From contig SVFN01000017.1 in assembly GCA_015056815.1 (NCBI GenBank), positions 1 to 64,000 on the forward strand: a DNA stretch of 64,000 nucleotides. Reading direction: 5' to 3'. Position 1 is the stretch's first letter, and each line of letters starts with the position of its first letter. A program made the translations under genes and the position numbers. The notes under the pieces are model-generated. The model was not told the DNA's origin, ran no database searches, and saw nothing but the letters and a program-made list of their open reading frames with translations. Source of the stretch: Lachnospiraceae bacterium. GTDB taxonomy: Bacteria; Bacillota; Clostridia; Lachnospirales; Lachnospiraceae. Below, piece after piece: positions 52,738 through 62,828 of the stretch.

Positions 52738-53475
52738 TCAGCCTCTCTGTCTTACTATTTCAAATGCCAGTACACCTGCTGCCACGGAAGCGTTCAGGGA
52801 ATCGATGTCCCCCTTCATGGGGATGGAAGCGATGAAATCACATTTTTCTTTCACGAGTCTTCCCACGCCTTCTCCCTCGTTGCCGATCACCAGTCCGATA
52901 GGACCTTTTAAGTCAAGATCGTACATCCTCGTGCCGCCCATGTCGGCGCACGCAAACCAGAGTCCTTCTTTTTTGAGCTCCTCGATGGTCTTACTCAGAT
53001 TCGTCACCTTCGCAACGGGCGTATAATTGAGTGCGCCGGCGGAAGTCCTTGCAACAGCCGCCGTAAGCCCCACAGCCCTGTTCTTCGGGATAATGACACC
53101 ATGTGCTCCGGCCAGATTGGCGGTACGGATGATCGCCCCCAGATTGTGGGGATCTTCAATATTATCCAGCAAAAATACAAAGGGCGGTTCCCCTTTTTGT
53201 CTTGCTTTCTCCAGAATATCCTCCACAGATGCATACTCATACGCTGCCACGCAGGCGATAACCCCCTGATGTTTTCCGGTCTCGGAAAGCTGATCCAGCC
53301 GTTCCTTCGACACATATTTGATCAAGGTATCACCTTTTCTCGCTTCCCGTTTGATCGAGATCACCGGTCCGTCCTGACAGCCGTCCAGAACATACAGTTT
53401 ATCGATAGTCTTACCGGCACGAAACGCCTCCATCACAGCATTACGGCCTTCAATGATAAATTCTTTGTATCCCAT
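52738..53475 (-). CDS. rlmB: 23S rRNA (guanosine-2'-O-)-methyltransferase RlmB
   Basis: A 245-aa SpoU/TrmH-type methyltransferase acting on the peptidyl-transferase loop. Motif 1 is LLDNIEDPHNLGAIIRTANLAGAHG, motif 2 IGLVIGNEGEGVGRLV and motif 3 SLNASVAAGVLAFE, which together make the trefoil knot that binds SAM. An N-terminal substrate-binding domain precedes it. It lies between mrnC and sigH. Confidence 0.96.
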   Translation of the reverse strand: MGYKEFIIEGRNAVMEAFRAGKTIDKLYVLDGCQDGPVISIKREARKGDTLIKYVSKERLDQLSETGKHQGVIACVAAYEYASVEDILEKARQKGEPPFVFLLDNIEDPHNLGAIIRTANLAGAHGVIIPKNRAVGLTAAVARTSAGALNYTPVAKVTNLSKTIEELKKEGLWFACADMGGTRMYDLDLKGPIGLVIGNEGEGVGRLVKEKCDFIASIPMKGDIDSLNASVAAGVLAFEIVRQRG

Positions 53476-53549
53476 TCTTTCTCCTATTACGCACTTGCGT
53501 CTATGTTTATCATCCCGGATCTGTCATACAACAGACCCCAACCGGTATT

Positions 53550-53990
53550 TTACAATCCGATTCCCAGTTTCGTAAATCCGGTATCGATCAATTCCAGTAT
53601 CCTGTCCTCTTCGTTCTTCAGATACAGATAACCGATCAAAGCCTCCAGTCCCGTAGCTTTTCGGTAGTCTGCCACCGATGCGTTCTTGGCCGTCGTATAA
53701 GATTTGGCATTTCTGCCCCGACGGTAAACAGATGTCTCTTCATCGGTCAGTTCATCCGCAAGCGCCTCGATCAGCTTGGCCTGTGCCTGTGCCTTCACGA
53801 TCAGGCTTTTGGATTTATGTAAACTTGCAGGCGTCTTGTTGCCTCTCTCCACGATCACAGTGCGGATAATGAGGTCATAGACGCAATCTCCGATAAACGC
53901 AAGAGTAAGAGGTGAATAAGTCTTAATATCCACCTCTTTGCATTCAAATTTCTCTTTGATCTTGGTAAGAAAACTTACAGCTTCTTCCAT
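53550..53990 (-). CDS. mrnC: Mini-ribonuclease III
   Basis: A 146-aa RNase III domain without a dsRNA-binding domain, used for 23S rRNA 3' maturation in Firmicutes. The catalytic region is LAFIGDCVYDLIIRTVIVERG, with ADYRKATGLEALIGYLYL as the second motif including the conserved E. It overlaps cysS by 16 bp. Confidence 0.95.
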   Translation of the reverse strand: MEEAVSFLTKIKEKFECKEVDIKTYSPLTLAFIGDCVYDLIIRTVIVERGNKTPASLHKSKSLIVKAQAQAKLIEALADELTDEETSVYRRGRNAKSYTTAKNASVADYRKATGLEALIGYLYLKNEEDRILELIDTGFTKLGIGL

Positions 53991-55402
53991 ACGACGCCTT
54001 CTCTCGTATCCTTGATCTCGATGCCCTTTTCTTTTAATTCATCGCGGATCGCATCTGCCTTTGCGAAGTCTTTCGCCTTCTTGGCAGCTTTACGTTCCTC
54101 GATCTTAGCAAGTACAAACGCCTCAAGCTCTGCGTCGACGCCGGCCGTTTCCTCTTCTGCAAGAGCCTTGCCTGCTGTCAGGAGGTTCAGGGAAAGTACG
54201 GCATCAAAATCGCCGATTGCTTTTACCTTCGTAGCATCATTCATATCAGCCTTTAACAGATCATAAATGATCGTGAGCGCCATAGAGGTATTCAGATCAT
54301 TGCACAATGCATCTTCAAACTTCGTCCTGTACTCATCATATTTGTCCTGCTCGATCTCTCCCTCCGGTTTTAATGCCGCGATCCTCTTCACAAGCTTCTG
54401 ATAAGTCGAAGTCATGTTGTCAAGGACCTCATAGGAGAACTCAAGCGGCTTACGGTAGTGGGACTGTAAGCAGAACATGCGGTATACGATCGGATCATAA
54501 CCCTTTTCCTGCAAAAGAGAGACTGTAAGGAAATCCCCTTTGGACTTGCTCATCTTGCCGGACTGGTCGTTTAAGTGATGAACATGGAACCAGTAATTAC
54601 ACCACTTATGTCCCAGATATGACTCGGACTGTGCGATCTCGTTGGTGTGGTGCGGGAAGATATTGTCCACGCCGCCGCAGTGGATATCCATGTATTCGCC
54701 CAGATGCTTCATACTGATGCAGGAGCATTCAATATGCCATCCCGGGTATCCCACGCCCCACGGGCTGTCCCATTTAAGTGCCTGATCTTCAAATTTGGAT
54801 TTGGTAAACCACAGCACGAAGTCATTTTTGTTTTTCTTGTTCTCATCTTCCTGTACGTCATCGCGGACGCCCACTAAGAGCTCCTTTTCACTCTGGGAAG
54901 AAAAGACATAATAGTCTTTTAATTTGGAAGTGTCGAAATACACATTACCGCCTGCCAGATAGGCGTAATCTTTTTCTATGAGTACCTCGATCATATGGAT
55001 AAACGAATCAATACAGTTGGTCGCCGGCTCTACTACATCGGGCGTCTTGATGTTCAGCTTCGCGCAGTCGGAAAAGAAAGCGTCGGTATAAAACTGAGCG
55101 ACTTCCATGACCGTCTTGTGCTCGCGCTTCGCGCCCTTTAACATTTTGTCCTCGCCGGTATCCGCGTCGGAAGAAAGGTGTCCCACATCCGTGATATTCA
55201 TGACTCTCTTCACGTCATATCCTACAAAACGGAGTGATTTTTCCAGAACATCCTCCATGATATAGCTGCGAAGATTCCCGATGTGTGCAAAATGATAGAC
55301 CGTCGGTCCGCAGGTGTACATTGCGATCTTGCCTTCCTCGTTGGGAATGACGGTTTCTACTTTTCTGGTCAGCGTGTTGTAAAATCTGAATTTGTTTTCC
55401 AT
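53975..55402 (-). CDS. cysS: Cysteinyl-tRNA synthetase
   Basis: A 475-aa class I synthetase. HIGH-like FAHIGNLRSYI and KMSKSKGDF are clear, with the zinc-binding CTCGPT-type MYTCGPTVYHFAHIG at the N-terminus and HIECSCISMKHLG plus HHTNEIAQSES in the middle. No T-box leader is visible in the 130 bp upstream. It heads the cysS-mrnC-rlmB-sigH run. Confidence 0.98.
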   Translation of the reverse strand: MENKFRFYNTLTRKVETVIPNEEGKIAMYTCGPTVYHFAHIGNLRSYIMEDVLEKSLRFVGYDVKRVMNITDVGHLSSDADTGEDKMLKGAKREHKTVMEVAQFYTDAFFSDCAKLNIKTPDVVEPATNCIDSFIHMIEVLIEKDYAYLAGGNVYFDTSKLKDYYVFSSQSEKELLVGVRDDVQEDENKKNKNDFVLWFTKSKFEDQALKWDSPWGVGYPGWHIECSCISMKHLGEYMDIHCGGVDNIFPHHTNEIAQSESYLGHKWCNYWFHVHHLNDQSGKMSKSKGDFLTVSLLQEKGYDPIVYRMFCLQSHYRKPLEFSYEVLDNMTSTYQKLVKRIAALKPEGEIEQDKYDEYRTKFEDALCNDLNTSMALTIIYDLLKADMNDATKVKAIGDFDAVLSLNLLTAGKALAEEETAGVDAELEAFVLAKIEERKAAKKAKDFAKADAIRDELKEKGIEIKDTREGVVWKKL

Positions 55403-55508
55403 TTTGATACCCTTCCTAATGCTAATTTATGATTGCCTCTTGGTTTCTGCCAACATATTATCCCTTATTATACCTATAATTTCAATAATCCACAAGTATT
55501 TATTCTTT

Positions 55509-55532
55509 ATCACACCACTTATCACACCACTT
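55509..55532. repeat. Tandem 12-bp direct repeat
   Basis: ATCACACCACTT occurs twice in a row just outside the inverted-repeat element at 55536. Confidence 0.9.
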
Positions 55533-55535
55533 AAT

Positions 55536-55681
55536 TGTTACTATTCACAGCCGTTCCGCCTGTGAAAGTAACGGATTTTGCCATTTAAAATCGCTTCGCG
55601 ATGGGCAAAATCCAATATCAGAGATAGTTTATCGAGCCGTAAATGCGCAGTAAATGCGCATTTCGGCTGTGAATAGTAACA
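55536..55681. mobile_element. MITE-like element with 18-bp perfect terminal inverted repeats
   Basis: TGTTACTATTCACAGCCG (55536-55553) and its exact reverse complement (55664-55681) bound a 146-bp segment with no ORF. Inside are nested hairpins: GGATTTTGCC (55573-55582) with GGCAAAATCC (55604-55613), TCGC-TTC-GCGA at the tip, and a tandem TAAATGCGCAG-type repeat. No clear target-site duplication is seen. It could be a non-autonomous transposon or a large intergenic repeat. Confidence 0.6.
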
Positions 55682-55766
55682 CTTAGTTACCTAATTCTGT
55701 TGTGCCGGCCGGGGAATACAGCAGATTTGGCTCATGAGTGGCACGGTTATGCCAAAAATCGTAAGC

Positions 55767-56336
55767 CTACCGGCTTCTCGGGCACCCTGAGCATCCTGCA
55801 CATCTGCCGCCATTATCTGTGCCCATTGTGCAGGGCAGGCTGATCATGGATGAGACTGCCTCATCCGGTGTCGTGAGCATGCAGATCGCCTGGGAAGAGA
55901 TCCCCTCGCCGCTTCCGGTAAAGCCGAGTCCCTCCTCGGTCGTTGCCTTGACGTTTACCTGCGTGATATCGATCTCAAGCGCCTGTGCGATATTCTCTCT
56001 CATGGTATCAATGTATGGCCGCATTTTCGGGCGCTGCGCGATGACGGTCGCATCTATGTTTTCTATGATGAAATGATGCTGCTCCAGCAACTGTCCCACC
56101 TGCTTCAAAAGTGCAATACTGGAAATCCCTTTATACCGGTCATCGGTATCCGGAAAATGCTTTCCGATATCTCCTAATGCTGCCGCTCCCAGAAGTGCAT
56201 CCATGATGGCGTGCAGCAAAACGTCTGCATCAGAGTGTCCTAAAAGCCCTTTTTCATAAGGGATCTCCACACCACCCATGATCAGTTTCCTGCCTTCGAC
56301 AAGCTTATGTACATCATAACCCATTCCTATTCTCAT
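55767..56336 (-). CDS. ispF: 2-C-methyl-D-erythritol 2,4-cyclodiphosphate synthase
   Basis: A 189-aa IspF of the MEP isoprenoid pathway. Metal and substrate motifs MGYDVHKL and [21 protein letters not shown] are at the N-terminus, and [17 protein letters not shown] near residue 130. The C-terminus is about 25 residues longer than usual and ends [14 protein letters not shown], a cysteine-rich tail of unknown purpose. Confidence 0.95.
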   Translation of the reverse strand: MRIGMGYDVHKLVEGRKLIMGGVEIPYEKGLLGHSDADVLLHAIMDALLGAAALGDIGKHFPDTDDRYKGISSIALLKQVGQLLEQHHFIIENIDATVIAQRPKMRPYIDTMRENIAQALEIDITQVNVKATTEEGLGFTGSGEGISSQAICMLTTPDEAVSSMISLPCTMGTDNGGRCAGCSGCPRSR

Positions 56337-56392
56337 ATCATTCTCCTGTTCTATTGATTGACAATCATAACATCTGCTTTAAAACAAAAGGA

Positions 56393-56420
56393 GGGCCCCA
56401 GAAAACTTATCCTGGGACCC
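56393..56420 (-). terminator. Terminator after deoB
   Basis: GGGTCCCAG, AT-rich loop, CTGGGGCCC on the minus strand, then TCCTTTTGTTTT. It would close the deoC-deoB transcript or precede ispF. Confidence 0.75.
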
Positions 56421-56570
56421 ACACAAAAAAGGGAAAATTCATGTACCCTTAGTATACCCGAAATCCGCACAAAATACAGTCCCTATCTTATCAAGAAATG
56501 AGCATATTCGACCTTTAACAAAAATATTATAAAATAAACCAGATATTTTCGATCAAATTCTGTCATTCTC

Positions 56571-57764
56571 TTACTGCAGGGTATCCAGAATGCTCTCACC
56601 GATGGTGCCCGATGGCATCTTAACGCCAAAATTATCTGCGATCGTTGCCCCGATCGCTGCAAATGTATCAAATTCCGGCAGTTCACCGCTTCCTTTCATG
56701 GAAGGGGAATACGCTAAAAACGGAACCTTTTCCCTGGTATGATCCGTACCGGAATAAGTCGGATCATTGCCATGGTCCGCGGTCAGGATCAAAAGATCGT
56801 CCTCTTTTAGCTTCGGCAATAAAATCCCCAGCTTTTCATCAAACTTCTCGATCTCACAGGCATACCCTTCCGGGTTGCGGCGATGTCCCCACAGCGCATC
56901 AAAATCCACCAGATTGGTAAAGCAAAGTCCCGTAAAATCTCTGTCCGCGATCTCGATCGTCTGTTCCATACCATGGACACTGCTCTTTGATTTATTGCTT
57001 TCCGTAAGTCCTTCTCCGGCAAAGATATCATAAATCTTGCCTACGGAGATCACAGAAAGTCCGGCATCCTTCAGCGCATTTAATACGGTCTGCCCGGTCG
57101 GCTTCAGCGCATAATCATGGCGGTTGGCCGTACGGACAAACTCCCCTCTCTTCCGGCCGGTATAAGGTCGTGCGATCACACGTCCCACACGCCATTCGTC
57201 CCGCATGGTAAGTTCTCTGGCAATCTCACAGTAGTGATAGAGTGTGTCAAGTCCCATGGTCTCTTCATTGCCGCAGATCTGCAGCACAGAATCCGCCGAG
57301 GTATATACGATCAGATGTCCTTCTTTGATCTCTTCTTCTGCCAGTTCTTCCAGGATTGCCGTCCCGCTAGCACTCTTATTGCCGATGATCTTACGTCCGG
57401 TTCTTTTCTCCAGCTCATCGATCAGCTCCTTCGGGAAACCGGTATCGGTAAATGTGATAAAAGGTTTCTCGGTCTTGATCCCCATCATTTCCCAGTGCCC
57501 GGTCATGGTATCCTTGCCATTGCTCATCTCGCGCATCGGTGCATAATAGGCAAGAGGCTTCTCCACCGGTGGCACCTGCTTCAGAGCCTTCAGATTGGCG
57601 ATCCCCAGTTTCTGAAGATTGGGGATGAAAAATGTATCCCGGTACTGCGAAATATGTCCCAGCGTATCCACTCCCACATCTCCGAAACGCCCGGAATCTT
57701 CCATCTCTCCGATCCCAAGGGAATCCAAAACGACTACAAATACCCGCTTATATTTTTTTCCCAT
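56571..57764 (-). CDS. deoB: Phosphopentomutase
   Basis: A 397-aa DeoB that interconverts ribose- or deoxyribose-1-phosphate and 5-phosphate. [13 protein letters not shown] at the start gives the metal Asp; [11 protein letters not shown]-like [31 protein letters not shown] and KVPFLAY are alkaline-phosphatase-superfamily metal sites. It lies 67 bp after deoC on the same strand and works with deoC, cdd and udp in nucleoside salvage. Confidence 0.97.
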   Translation of the reverse strand: MGKKYKRVFVVVLDSLGIGEMEDSGRFGDVGVDTLGHISQYRDTFFIPNLQKLGIANLKALKQVPPVEKPLAYYAPMREMSNGKDTMTGHWEMMGIKTEKPFITFTDTGFPKELIDELEKRTGRKIIGNKSASGTAILEELAEEEIKEGHLIVYTSADSVLQICGNEETMGLDTLYHYCEIARELTMRDEWRVGRVIARPYTGRKRGEFVRTANRHDYALKPTGQTVLNALKDAGLSVISVGKIYDIFAGEGLTESNKSKSSVHGMEQTIEIADRDFTGLCFTNLVDFDALWGHRRNPEGYACEIEKFDEKLGILLPKLKEDDLLILTADHGNDPTYSGTDHTREKVPFLAYSPSMKGSGELPEFDTFAAIGATIADNFGVKMPSGTIGESILDTLQ

Positions 57765-57831
57765 ATATCCGACCTGCTTCAGCCGGTCGAAAAGTACGTC
57801 CGGCTGTTCCTTTCTTATATGTTCTGCGTCC

Positions 57832-58488
57832 TTACTGCTGCTTTGCCTTTAAGATCTTCACGATACGGCTCGTTCCAAGACGGTCTGCGCCAAGCTCCAT
57901 AAACTTCTTTGCATCTTCCAGAGAACTGATACCGCCTGCGGCTTTGATCTTTACATTCTCTCCCACATGTTCCGCAAACAGAGCGATATCCTCAAACGTA
58001 GCACCGCCTGTGGAGAAACCGGTGGAGGTCTTGATGAAATCCGCACACGACTCCGTCACGATCTCGCACATCCTGATCTTTTCTTCCTTTGTCAGGAGAC
58101 ATGTCTCAATGATCACTTTCAGAATAAGGTCTTTGCAAACGGCTTTGATCTGTTTGATCTCGTCTGAAACATACGCATAATCCTTTGCCTTGAGTGCTCC
58201 GACGTTGATCACCATATCGATCTCTTCCGCTCCGTCCGCGATCGCCTGCTTCGTCTCGAAGACCTTCGTAGCGGTCGCGCAGTTTCCGTTCGGGAAACCA
58301 ATGACCGTACATACCTTGATCTGTCCTTTCATATAATCATGTGCCTGTTTCACATAGCAGGGGGGGATACATACGGATGCCGTCTGATATTTCATGGCGT
58401 CATCGCAGATTTCCTTAATCTCCTCCCATGTGGAAGTCTGTAACAATAATGTGTGATCTACAACACTTAATATTTTTTGTGTATCCAT
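57832..58488 (-). CDS. deoC: Deoxyribose-phosphate aldolase
   Basis: A 218-aa class I aldolase cleaving deoxyribose-5-phosphate to acetaldehyde and glyceraldehyde-3-phosphate. The Schiff-base lysine is in [24 protein letters not shown] (KTSTGF motif), and [13 protein letters not shown] supplies the acidic residue. Upstream of deoB. Confidence 0.97.
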   Translation of the reverse strand: MDTQKILSVVDHTLLLQTSTWEEIKEICDDAMKYQTASVCIPPCYVKQAHDYMKGQIKVCTVIGFPNGNCATATKVFETKQAIADGAEEIDMVINVGALKAKDYAYVSDEIKQIKAVCKDLILKVIIETCLLTKEEKIRMCEIVTESCADFIKTSTGFSTGGATFEDIALFAEHVGENVKIKAAGGISSLEDAKKFMELGADRLGTSRIVKILKAKQQ

Positions 58489-58537
58489 TTCTATCTCCTG
58501 TTTCCTGCATTGATACTACGCTGCTCTGCATCCTGTT

Positions 58538-59341
58538 TCAATCTCTGAATTCCCGCAAAGCTTCCCCGTTTGCCACGACCTGGTTCCATAACTGTGTTAC
58601 GAAATAATGATCGATCGCAGCCACGATCTCTTTCTTTGACATGGTTTTCAGGATATATCCCTGTGGTTTTAGTTTCATGACGGTCATCACGCTCTCCTTG
58701 TCAGATTTGCCCGTCAGAAAGATGACAGGAATATCTGCGGACTCCGATTCACTGCGGATCATCTCCATCACCATCGGCCCTGATGTAACAGGCATGTCAT
58801 AGTCTAAAAGGATCAAATCCGGTCTGTGATTTGCTATATAAGTAAGCGCCTGCATGCCCGATTTGACGATCGTCACCTGATACTTGTGGGAGAGCCACTC
58901 TTTGATCATTTTCAAAAACATGACATCATCATCACATACCAGAATATGTCTGCTTTTTTTATGTTCTTCCATGCCCTGCGAATACTCCCGCAGAGTCTGA
59001 ATTAAATATTTCATATCAAAAGGTCGTTCAAACTGTTTCTCGATCAGATGCTCGGATATCACCTTTTTGATCTCTTCAATCTCTGCCGGATACCCCACCA
59101 CAAAGAATTTCTTATCCTCATCTGCACACAATTCCCTGATATATTCCATCACATCTGCAGCATTCAGGATATAATCGCCCGCATACATCAATATGATATC
59201 AATACTCTCTTTATAACTCCGGATCAGATCCCTGTCCGGCTCTGTAATATGTACCAGAAAACCTGCATCTGTCAGATTATTCTTCAGAGAATCCACTGTA
59301 AATGCCGCCCCATGATTGATCACCAGAATTCTTCCTGCCAT
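58538..59341 (-). CDS. Response regulator with one degenerate and one intact receiver
   Basis: A 267-aa protein of two receiver-like domains and no DNA-binding domain. In the first (residues 1-115) the phospho-acceptor position reads ILMYAG, with no Asp. In the second (130-250) ILVCDDDV gives the acidic pair, Asp180 in ILLDYDMPVTSG the acceptor and FLTGKSD the Thr/Lys switch. It follows the hybrid kinase at 59393 by 51 bp on the same strand and is probably its partner or phosphate sink. Confidence 0.88.
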   Translation of the reverse strand: MAGRILVINHGAAFTVDSLKNNLTDAGFLVHITEPDRDLIRSYKESIDIILMYAGDYILNAADVMEYIRELCADEDKKFFVVGYPAEIEEIKKVISEHLIEKQFERPFDMKYLIQTLREYSQGMEEHKKSRHILVCDDDVMFLKMIKEWLSHKYQVTIVKSGMQALTYIANHRPDLILLDYDMPVTSGPMVMEMIRSESESADIPVIFLTGKSDKESVMTVMKLKPQGYILKTMSKKEIVAAIDHYFVTQLWNQVVANGEALREFRD

Positions 59342-59392
59342 AATTTGTCACCTCTATTCTGTATTCTTTCCAGATTCTGTTTACCTTGTCTG

Positions 59393-62300
59393 TCATTCCG
59401 TTTCAGATAGTAATTCCACAAGCTGTTCATATTCCAGATCATCCACTGCTTTTTTCAGCCTGTTCACTTTTTTCTTTGCTTCTTCCGGTATCTGATAACC
59501 CGAGAGATTCTTCATAACTTCTTCAACACTGTCATAATCTCCCACCGATGCAAATTCCCGAAGCAGTGTATAGACCTCCTGCAACTGCTGCGCCTGCATG
59601 CCCGGAAGATTTTCCTCTCTCTGTGCAAAGCTGCACAAAGGCGCCAGTTTAGAGCCCAGATTACGGCACCGTTCGAGCAGTCCGTCAATCTGTTCACGCA
59701 AGGTTTCCACATCCCGCTCTTTCCCCGCATTTTCAAGTCTCCTGGCCAGTTCGCTGATCTCTGTCGCCCCAATGATCCCGGAAGTGCTTTTGAGCGCATG
59801 AACCTTGATCGTAACGTTTTCAATATCATTTTGAAGCCAGTATAACTCCACTTCATCGGTATCTGTCCCGATCCTGCCGGCATATGTCTGCAGGGTATCC
59901 AGATAAGTCTGAGCCGAGCCGCAGTTTTGCAGCCCCTTTGAAAGATCCAGTTCTTCTATTTCTTTTAAAAAATCTGGTAAAGCAATATCCTTCTCTTCTA
60001 CCAGTATATCGCCTCCCTCCGGATCTGCCAACCTTATTTTTGCATCCGGAAGATATTTTATCAGCATATCCTCCAGTTTTTGAGGATCGATCGGCTTCGT
60101 GAGATAATCATCAAATCCGGCATCCATATACTGTTTTCGCGCCCCGGAAACAGCGTTCGCTGTCAGGCATATCATCGTAGTATCCTGATTCAGTCCCGCC
60201 TGATCCACCTTCATCTCTTTCAGCGTTTCGATCCCGTCCTTGCGGGGCATCATATGATCCAGAAAGATCACATCATACTTCCGTTCGCGTGCCGCCTTGA
60301 TCCCTTCAAATCCGCTTTCTGCCATATCGATCTTCACCAGCGTCTTCTTTAGCAGACGTTCAAAGACCATCAGATTCATCTGCGTATCATCTACGATCAG
60401 GACATGTGCATCCGGTGCGGTAAACTTCTCCTGATAAACATTCCTGTCCTGTTTCTCTCTTTGTGCCTGTTTGTCAAAGTCGCCGATCGCTTCCCAGTCA
60501 TTTACTTTTTGCTGCAGGGCAAACCCGAACAGAGAGCCTTTTCCGTATTCGCTCTGTACATAGAGACTGCTGCCCATCATCTTTAACAGGCTCTGTGTGA
60601 TGTTCATGCCAAGTCCTGTGCCTTCTATGCTCCGGTTTCGGTCTTCCTCGATACGCTCAAATTCCGAAAACAGCCTTTCGATGTTTTCCTCCCGGATGCC
60701 GATGCCGGTATCCTTAACCGACACTTTTAACATGATATGATCCGGCTCACTCTTACAGTTGTCGAAACCGATCCGGAGTGTCACGCTTCCCTGATTGGTG
60801 TATTTCACGGCATTGGTAAGGATATTGGTGATGATCTGTCTGATACGTATCTCATCACCATACAGATATCTCGGGATCTCTTCGTCAATGTCTGTCACAA
60901 AAGAGAGCTCCTTCATCTCAGCCTTGATCCGTATCATATCGATCAGGTCCTTAAGCATGCTTACCAGATCATAGTCCACAGGGATCACTTCCATCTTGCC
61001 CGATTCGATCTTTGAAAAATCAAGAATATCATTGATGATGCCGATCAGAGTATTTCCGGCCTTGCGGATAGCGTCGGAATATCCCAGGATCTCCTCATCC
61101 CTGCATTCCCTGAGTACCATCTCATTCATGCCAAGGATCGCGGTGATCGGTGTCCGGATCTCATGGGACATTCTGGAAAGGAACTCTGATTTTGCCTCAT
61201 TCGCTGCGATCGCACGTTCGGAGAGATCGATCAGCTTTTCGCGGCTTCTCTTCTCCTCGTCAATATTCTCCACCATCCAAAGAACATGGGATAGTTTGCC
61301 TTCGTCCGTACGTTCCGACACAACAAATCTTCCCCGGCACCACAGGTTTCCGAAACTGATATACTCGATCGAAACCGTGTTGGTATGGGCGAGTCTTTCT
61401 TCCAATGTTGAAAAATCCACAAATTTCATGACATCTGCTTTTGTCGGACTATCCGGCAGCATCTCCATGATATTGAAAAAGATTTTCTGCGGACTTCCAT
61501 GGTCCCGTTCGATCTCCTGATTCACCTTCTCGTTGATCGACCGGATCTCGGTAGAAGTATTGTTGATCAGGTCAATATCATAAACCGACATATAAATATT
61601 GGCTGTGGAGGCGAGCTGTGTATTGAGTGTCTCTGCGATCAGACTTTTGCGTCCCATATCAATAAACATGCAGGACAGGATCACGATGATGATCAGGATC
61701 ACAACAGCGGTGATCTCCAACATGATCCGCAGCGGTTTAAAGCTTTCCCTGGAGTCGATCACCGAGATACTGTACCAGTCCTTGCTGATCGCCACTGCAT
61801 ACACCACATAGCGGATTCCTTCAAACTTCAGCTCAAACGCCATATCCTTCCCGGAAAACAGCTTGTTTACGATCGCTGCCCCGATCGATCCATCCTGCTT
61901 CAGATAATTCAATCCGATCTGATCCGGTATGGAATGCGCCAGAACATTTCCCTGCGGATCAATGACCATATCGATCATATGATTCTCCGAATCCGCTTTT
62001 TCTTCTGCGATCGTCCGGATCATTTCTGCCGTAATGTCAAGGGCGATCACACTTTTGCCATCGGAAAGAGTCTGTGCTACCGCTGTCATAAAGGTTCCTG
62101 TCTGCGCGTCAATATACGGCTGTACCAGAACCGTCTCTCCCGGTTTTTTGATCGCAGCCTGATACCAGGGTCTTTGTACCGGATCATAATCCTCTCCGGG
62201 ATTCCAGTCCACGCCATCATAAAACTGTCCGTCAATATATCCGTACAGACCGGTAAAATTATCATTTACCGCATTTTTCAACTTATCTGTCTCCTGTACG

Positions 62301-62593
62301 ATATAATCATGGATTTCTCCGGATGAGCAGTTTTGCTGAAGCATCTGGTCGAGTGTATATCCGGTCATCTTGACCGTATCCGTCCCCGTGATCAGATAAC
62401 GTTCAAAATTGCCCGCGGACTGAATCGCACTCATCTCGCCTGTCAGCAGGATATTTTTCTTTTCGGTATTATACATGGAAAGGAAATACGCAATGATCAG
62501 CGCAACGAAAAACAGCATTACAAATACCGCGATCAGTATATTGCGTATACCGCTCTGTCTCAGTGCTTTGCGTATCGTAATCTTTTGATTCAT
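59393..62593 (-). CDS. Hybrid sensor histidine kinase with dCache sensor, REC and HPt
   Basis: A 1066-aa membrane kinase. An N-terminal helix (IAVFVMLFFVALIIAYF), an extracytoplasmic dCache-like domain (about 45-285, including DPVQRPWYQAAIKKP and VIALDITAEMI), a second helix (about 290-308) and a PAS-like region lead to His477 in MSHEIRTPI. Then N box (NILTNAVKYT), G1 (VKDTGIGI) and G2 (GTGLGMNIT) follow. Receiver Asp779 is in FLDHMMPRKDG, and HPt His932 is in VHALKSTSGIIG. The RPWYQ pattern suggests an amino-acid-like ligand. Response regulator is just downstream. Confidence 0.94.
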   Translation of the reverse strand: MNQKITIRKALRQSGIRNILIAVFVMLFFVALIIAYFLSMYNTEKKNILLTGEMSAIQSAGNFERYLITGTDTVKMTGYTLDQMLQQNCSSGEIHDYIVQETDKLKNAVNDNFTGLYGYIDGQFYDGVDWNPGEDYDPVQRPWYQAAIKKPGETVLVQPYIDAQTGTFMTAVAQTLSDGKSVIALDITAEMIRTIAEEKADSENHMIDMVIDPQGNVLAHSIPDQIGLNYLKQDGSIGAAIVNKLFSGKDMAFELKFEGIRYVVYAVAISKDWYSISVIDSRESFKPLRIMLEITAVVILIIIVILSCMFIDMGRKSLIAETLNTQLASTANIYMSVYDIDLINNTSTEIRSINEKVNQEIERDHGSPQKIFFNIMEMLPDSPTKADVMKFVDFSTLEERLAHTNTVSIEYISFGNLWCRGRFVVSERTDEGKLSHVLWMVENIDEEKRSREKLIDLSERAIAANEAKSEFLSRMSHEIRTPITAILGMNEMVLRECRDEEILGYSDAIRKAGNTLIGIINDILDFSKIESGKMEVIPVDYDLVSMLKDLIDMIRIKAEMKELSFVTDIDEEIPRYLYGDEIRIRQIITNILTNAVKYTNQGSVTLRIGFDNCKSEPDHIMLKVSVKDTGIGIREENIERLFSEFERIEEDRNRSIEGTGLGMNITQSLLKMMGSSLYVQSEYGKGSLFGFALQQKVNDWEAIGDFDKQAQREKQDRNVYQEKFTAPDAHVLIVDDTQMNLMVFERLLKKTLVKIDMAESGFEGIKAARERKYDVIFLDHMMPRKDGIETLKEMKVDQAGLNQDTTMICLTANAVSGARKQYMDAGFDDYLTKPIDPQKLEDMLIKYLPDAKIRLADPEGGDILVEEKDIALPDFLKEIEELDLSKGLQNCGSAQTYLDTLQTYAGRIGTDTDEVELYWLQNDIENVTIKVHALKSTSGIIGATEISELARRLENAGKERDVETLREQIDGLLERCRNLGSKLAPLCSFAQREENLPGMQAQQLQEVYTLLREFASVGDYDSVEEVMKNLSGYQIPEEAKKKVNRLKKAVDDLEYEQLVELLSETE

Positions 62594-62771
62594 AGGCTCC
62601 TCCTGTCATTCCCTGACGGGGCAAAGAGTACCGGTTTGCAACGTTCCCATATCTATGTAATTTTACCAATTTTTCAGACAAAATACAACTTTTATTATCG
62701 TTTTTTAATATCTTTATCGAAAGCAGATAACGGTTATCATACCGGAAACATGTCACCGGTCTTATCACCCA

Positions 62772-62804
62772 AAAAAGAGTCCTGCGACCACGCAGAACTC
62801 TTTT
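62772..62804 (-). terminator. Terminator after the 62829 gene
   Basis: AAAAGAGTTCTGCG-type stem: AAAAGAGT and CTGCG pair across a short loop with CGCAG and ACTCTTTT, with a T-run on the minus strand, 24 bp after the stop. Confidence 0.85.
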
Positions 62805-62828
62805 CTTCTCATCATTCCCTGATTGCTT

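Noticed and set aside
55403-55535. T-box leader upstream of cysS.
   Set aside because: No T-box sequence (AGGGTGGNACC) or specifier stem can be found in the 130 bp available.
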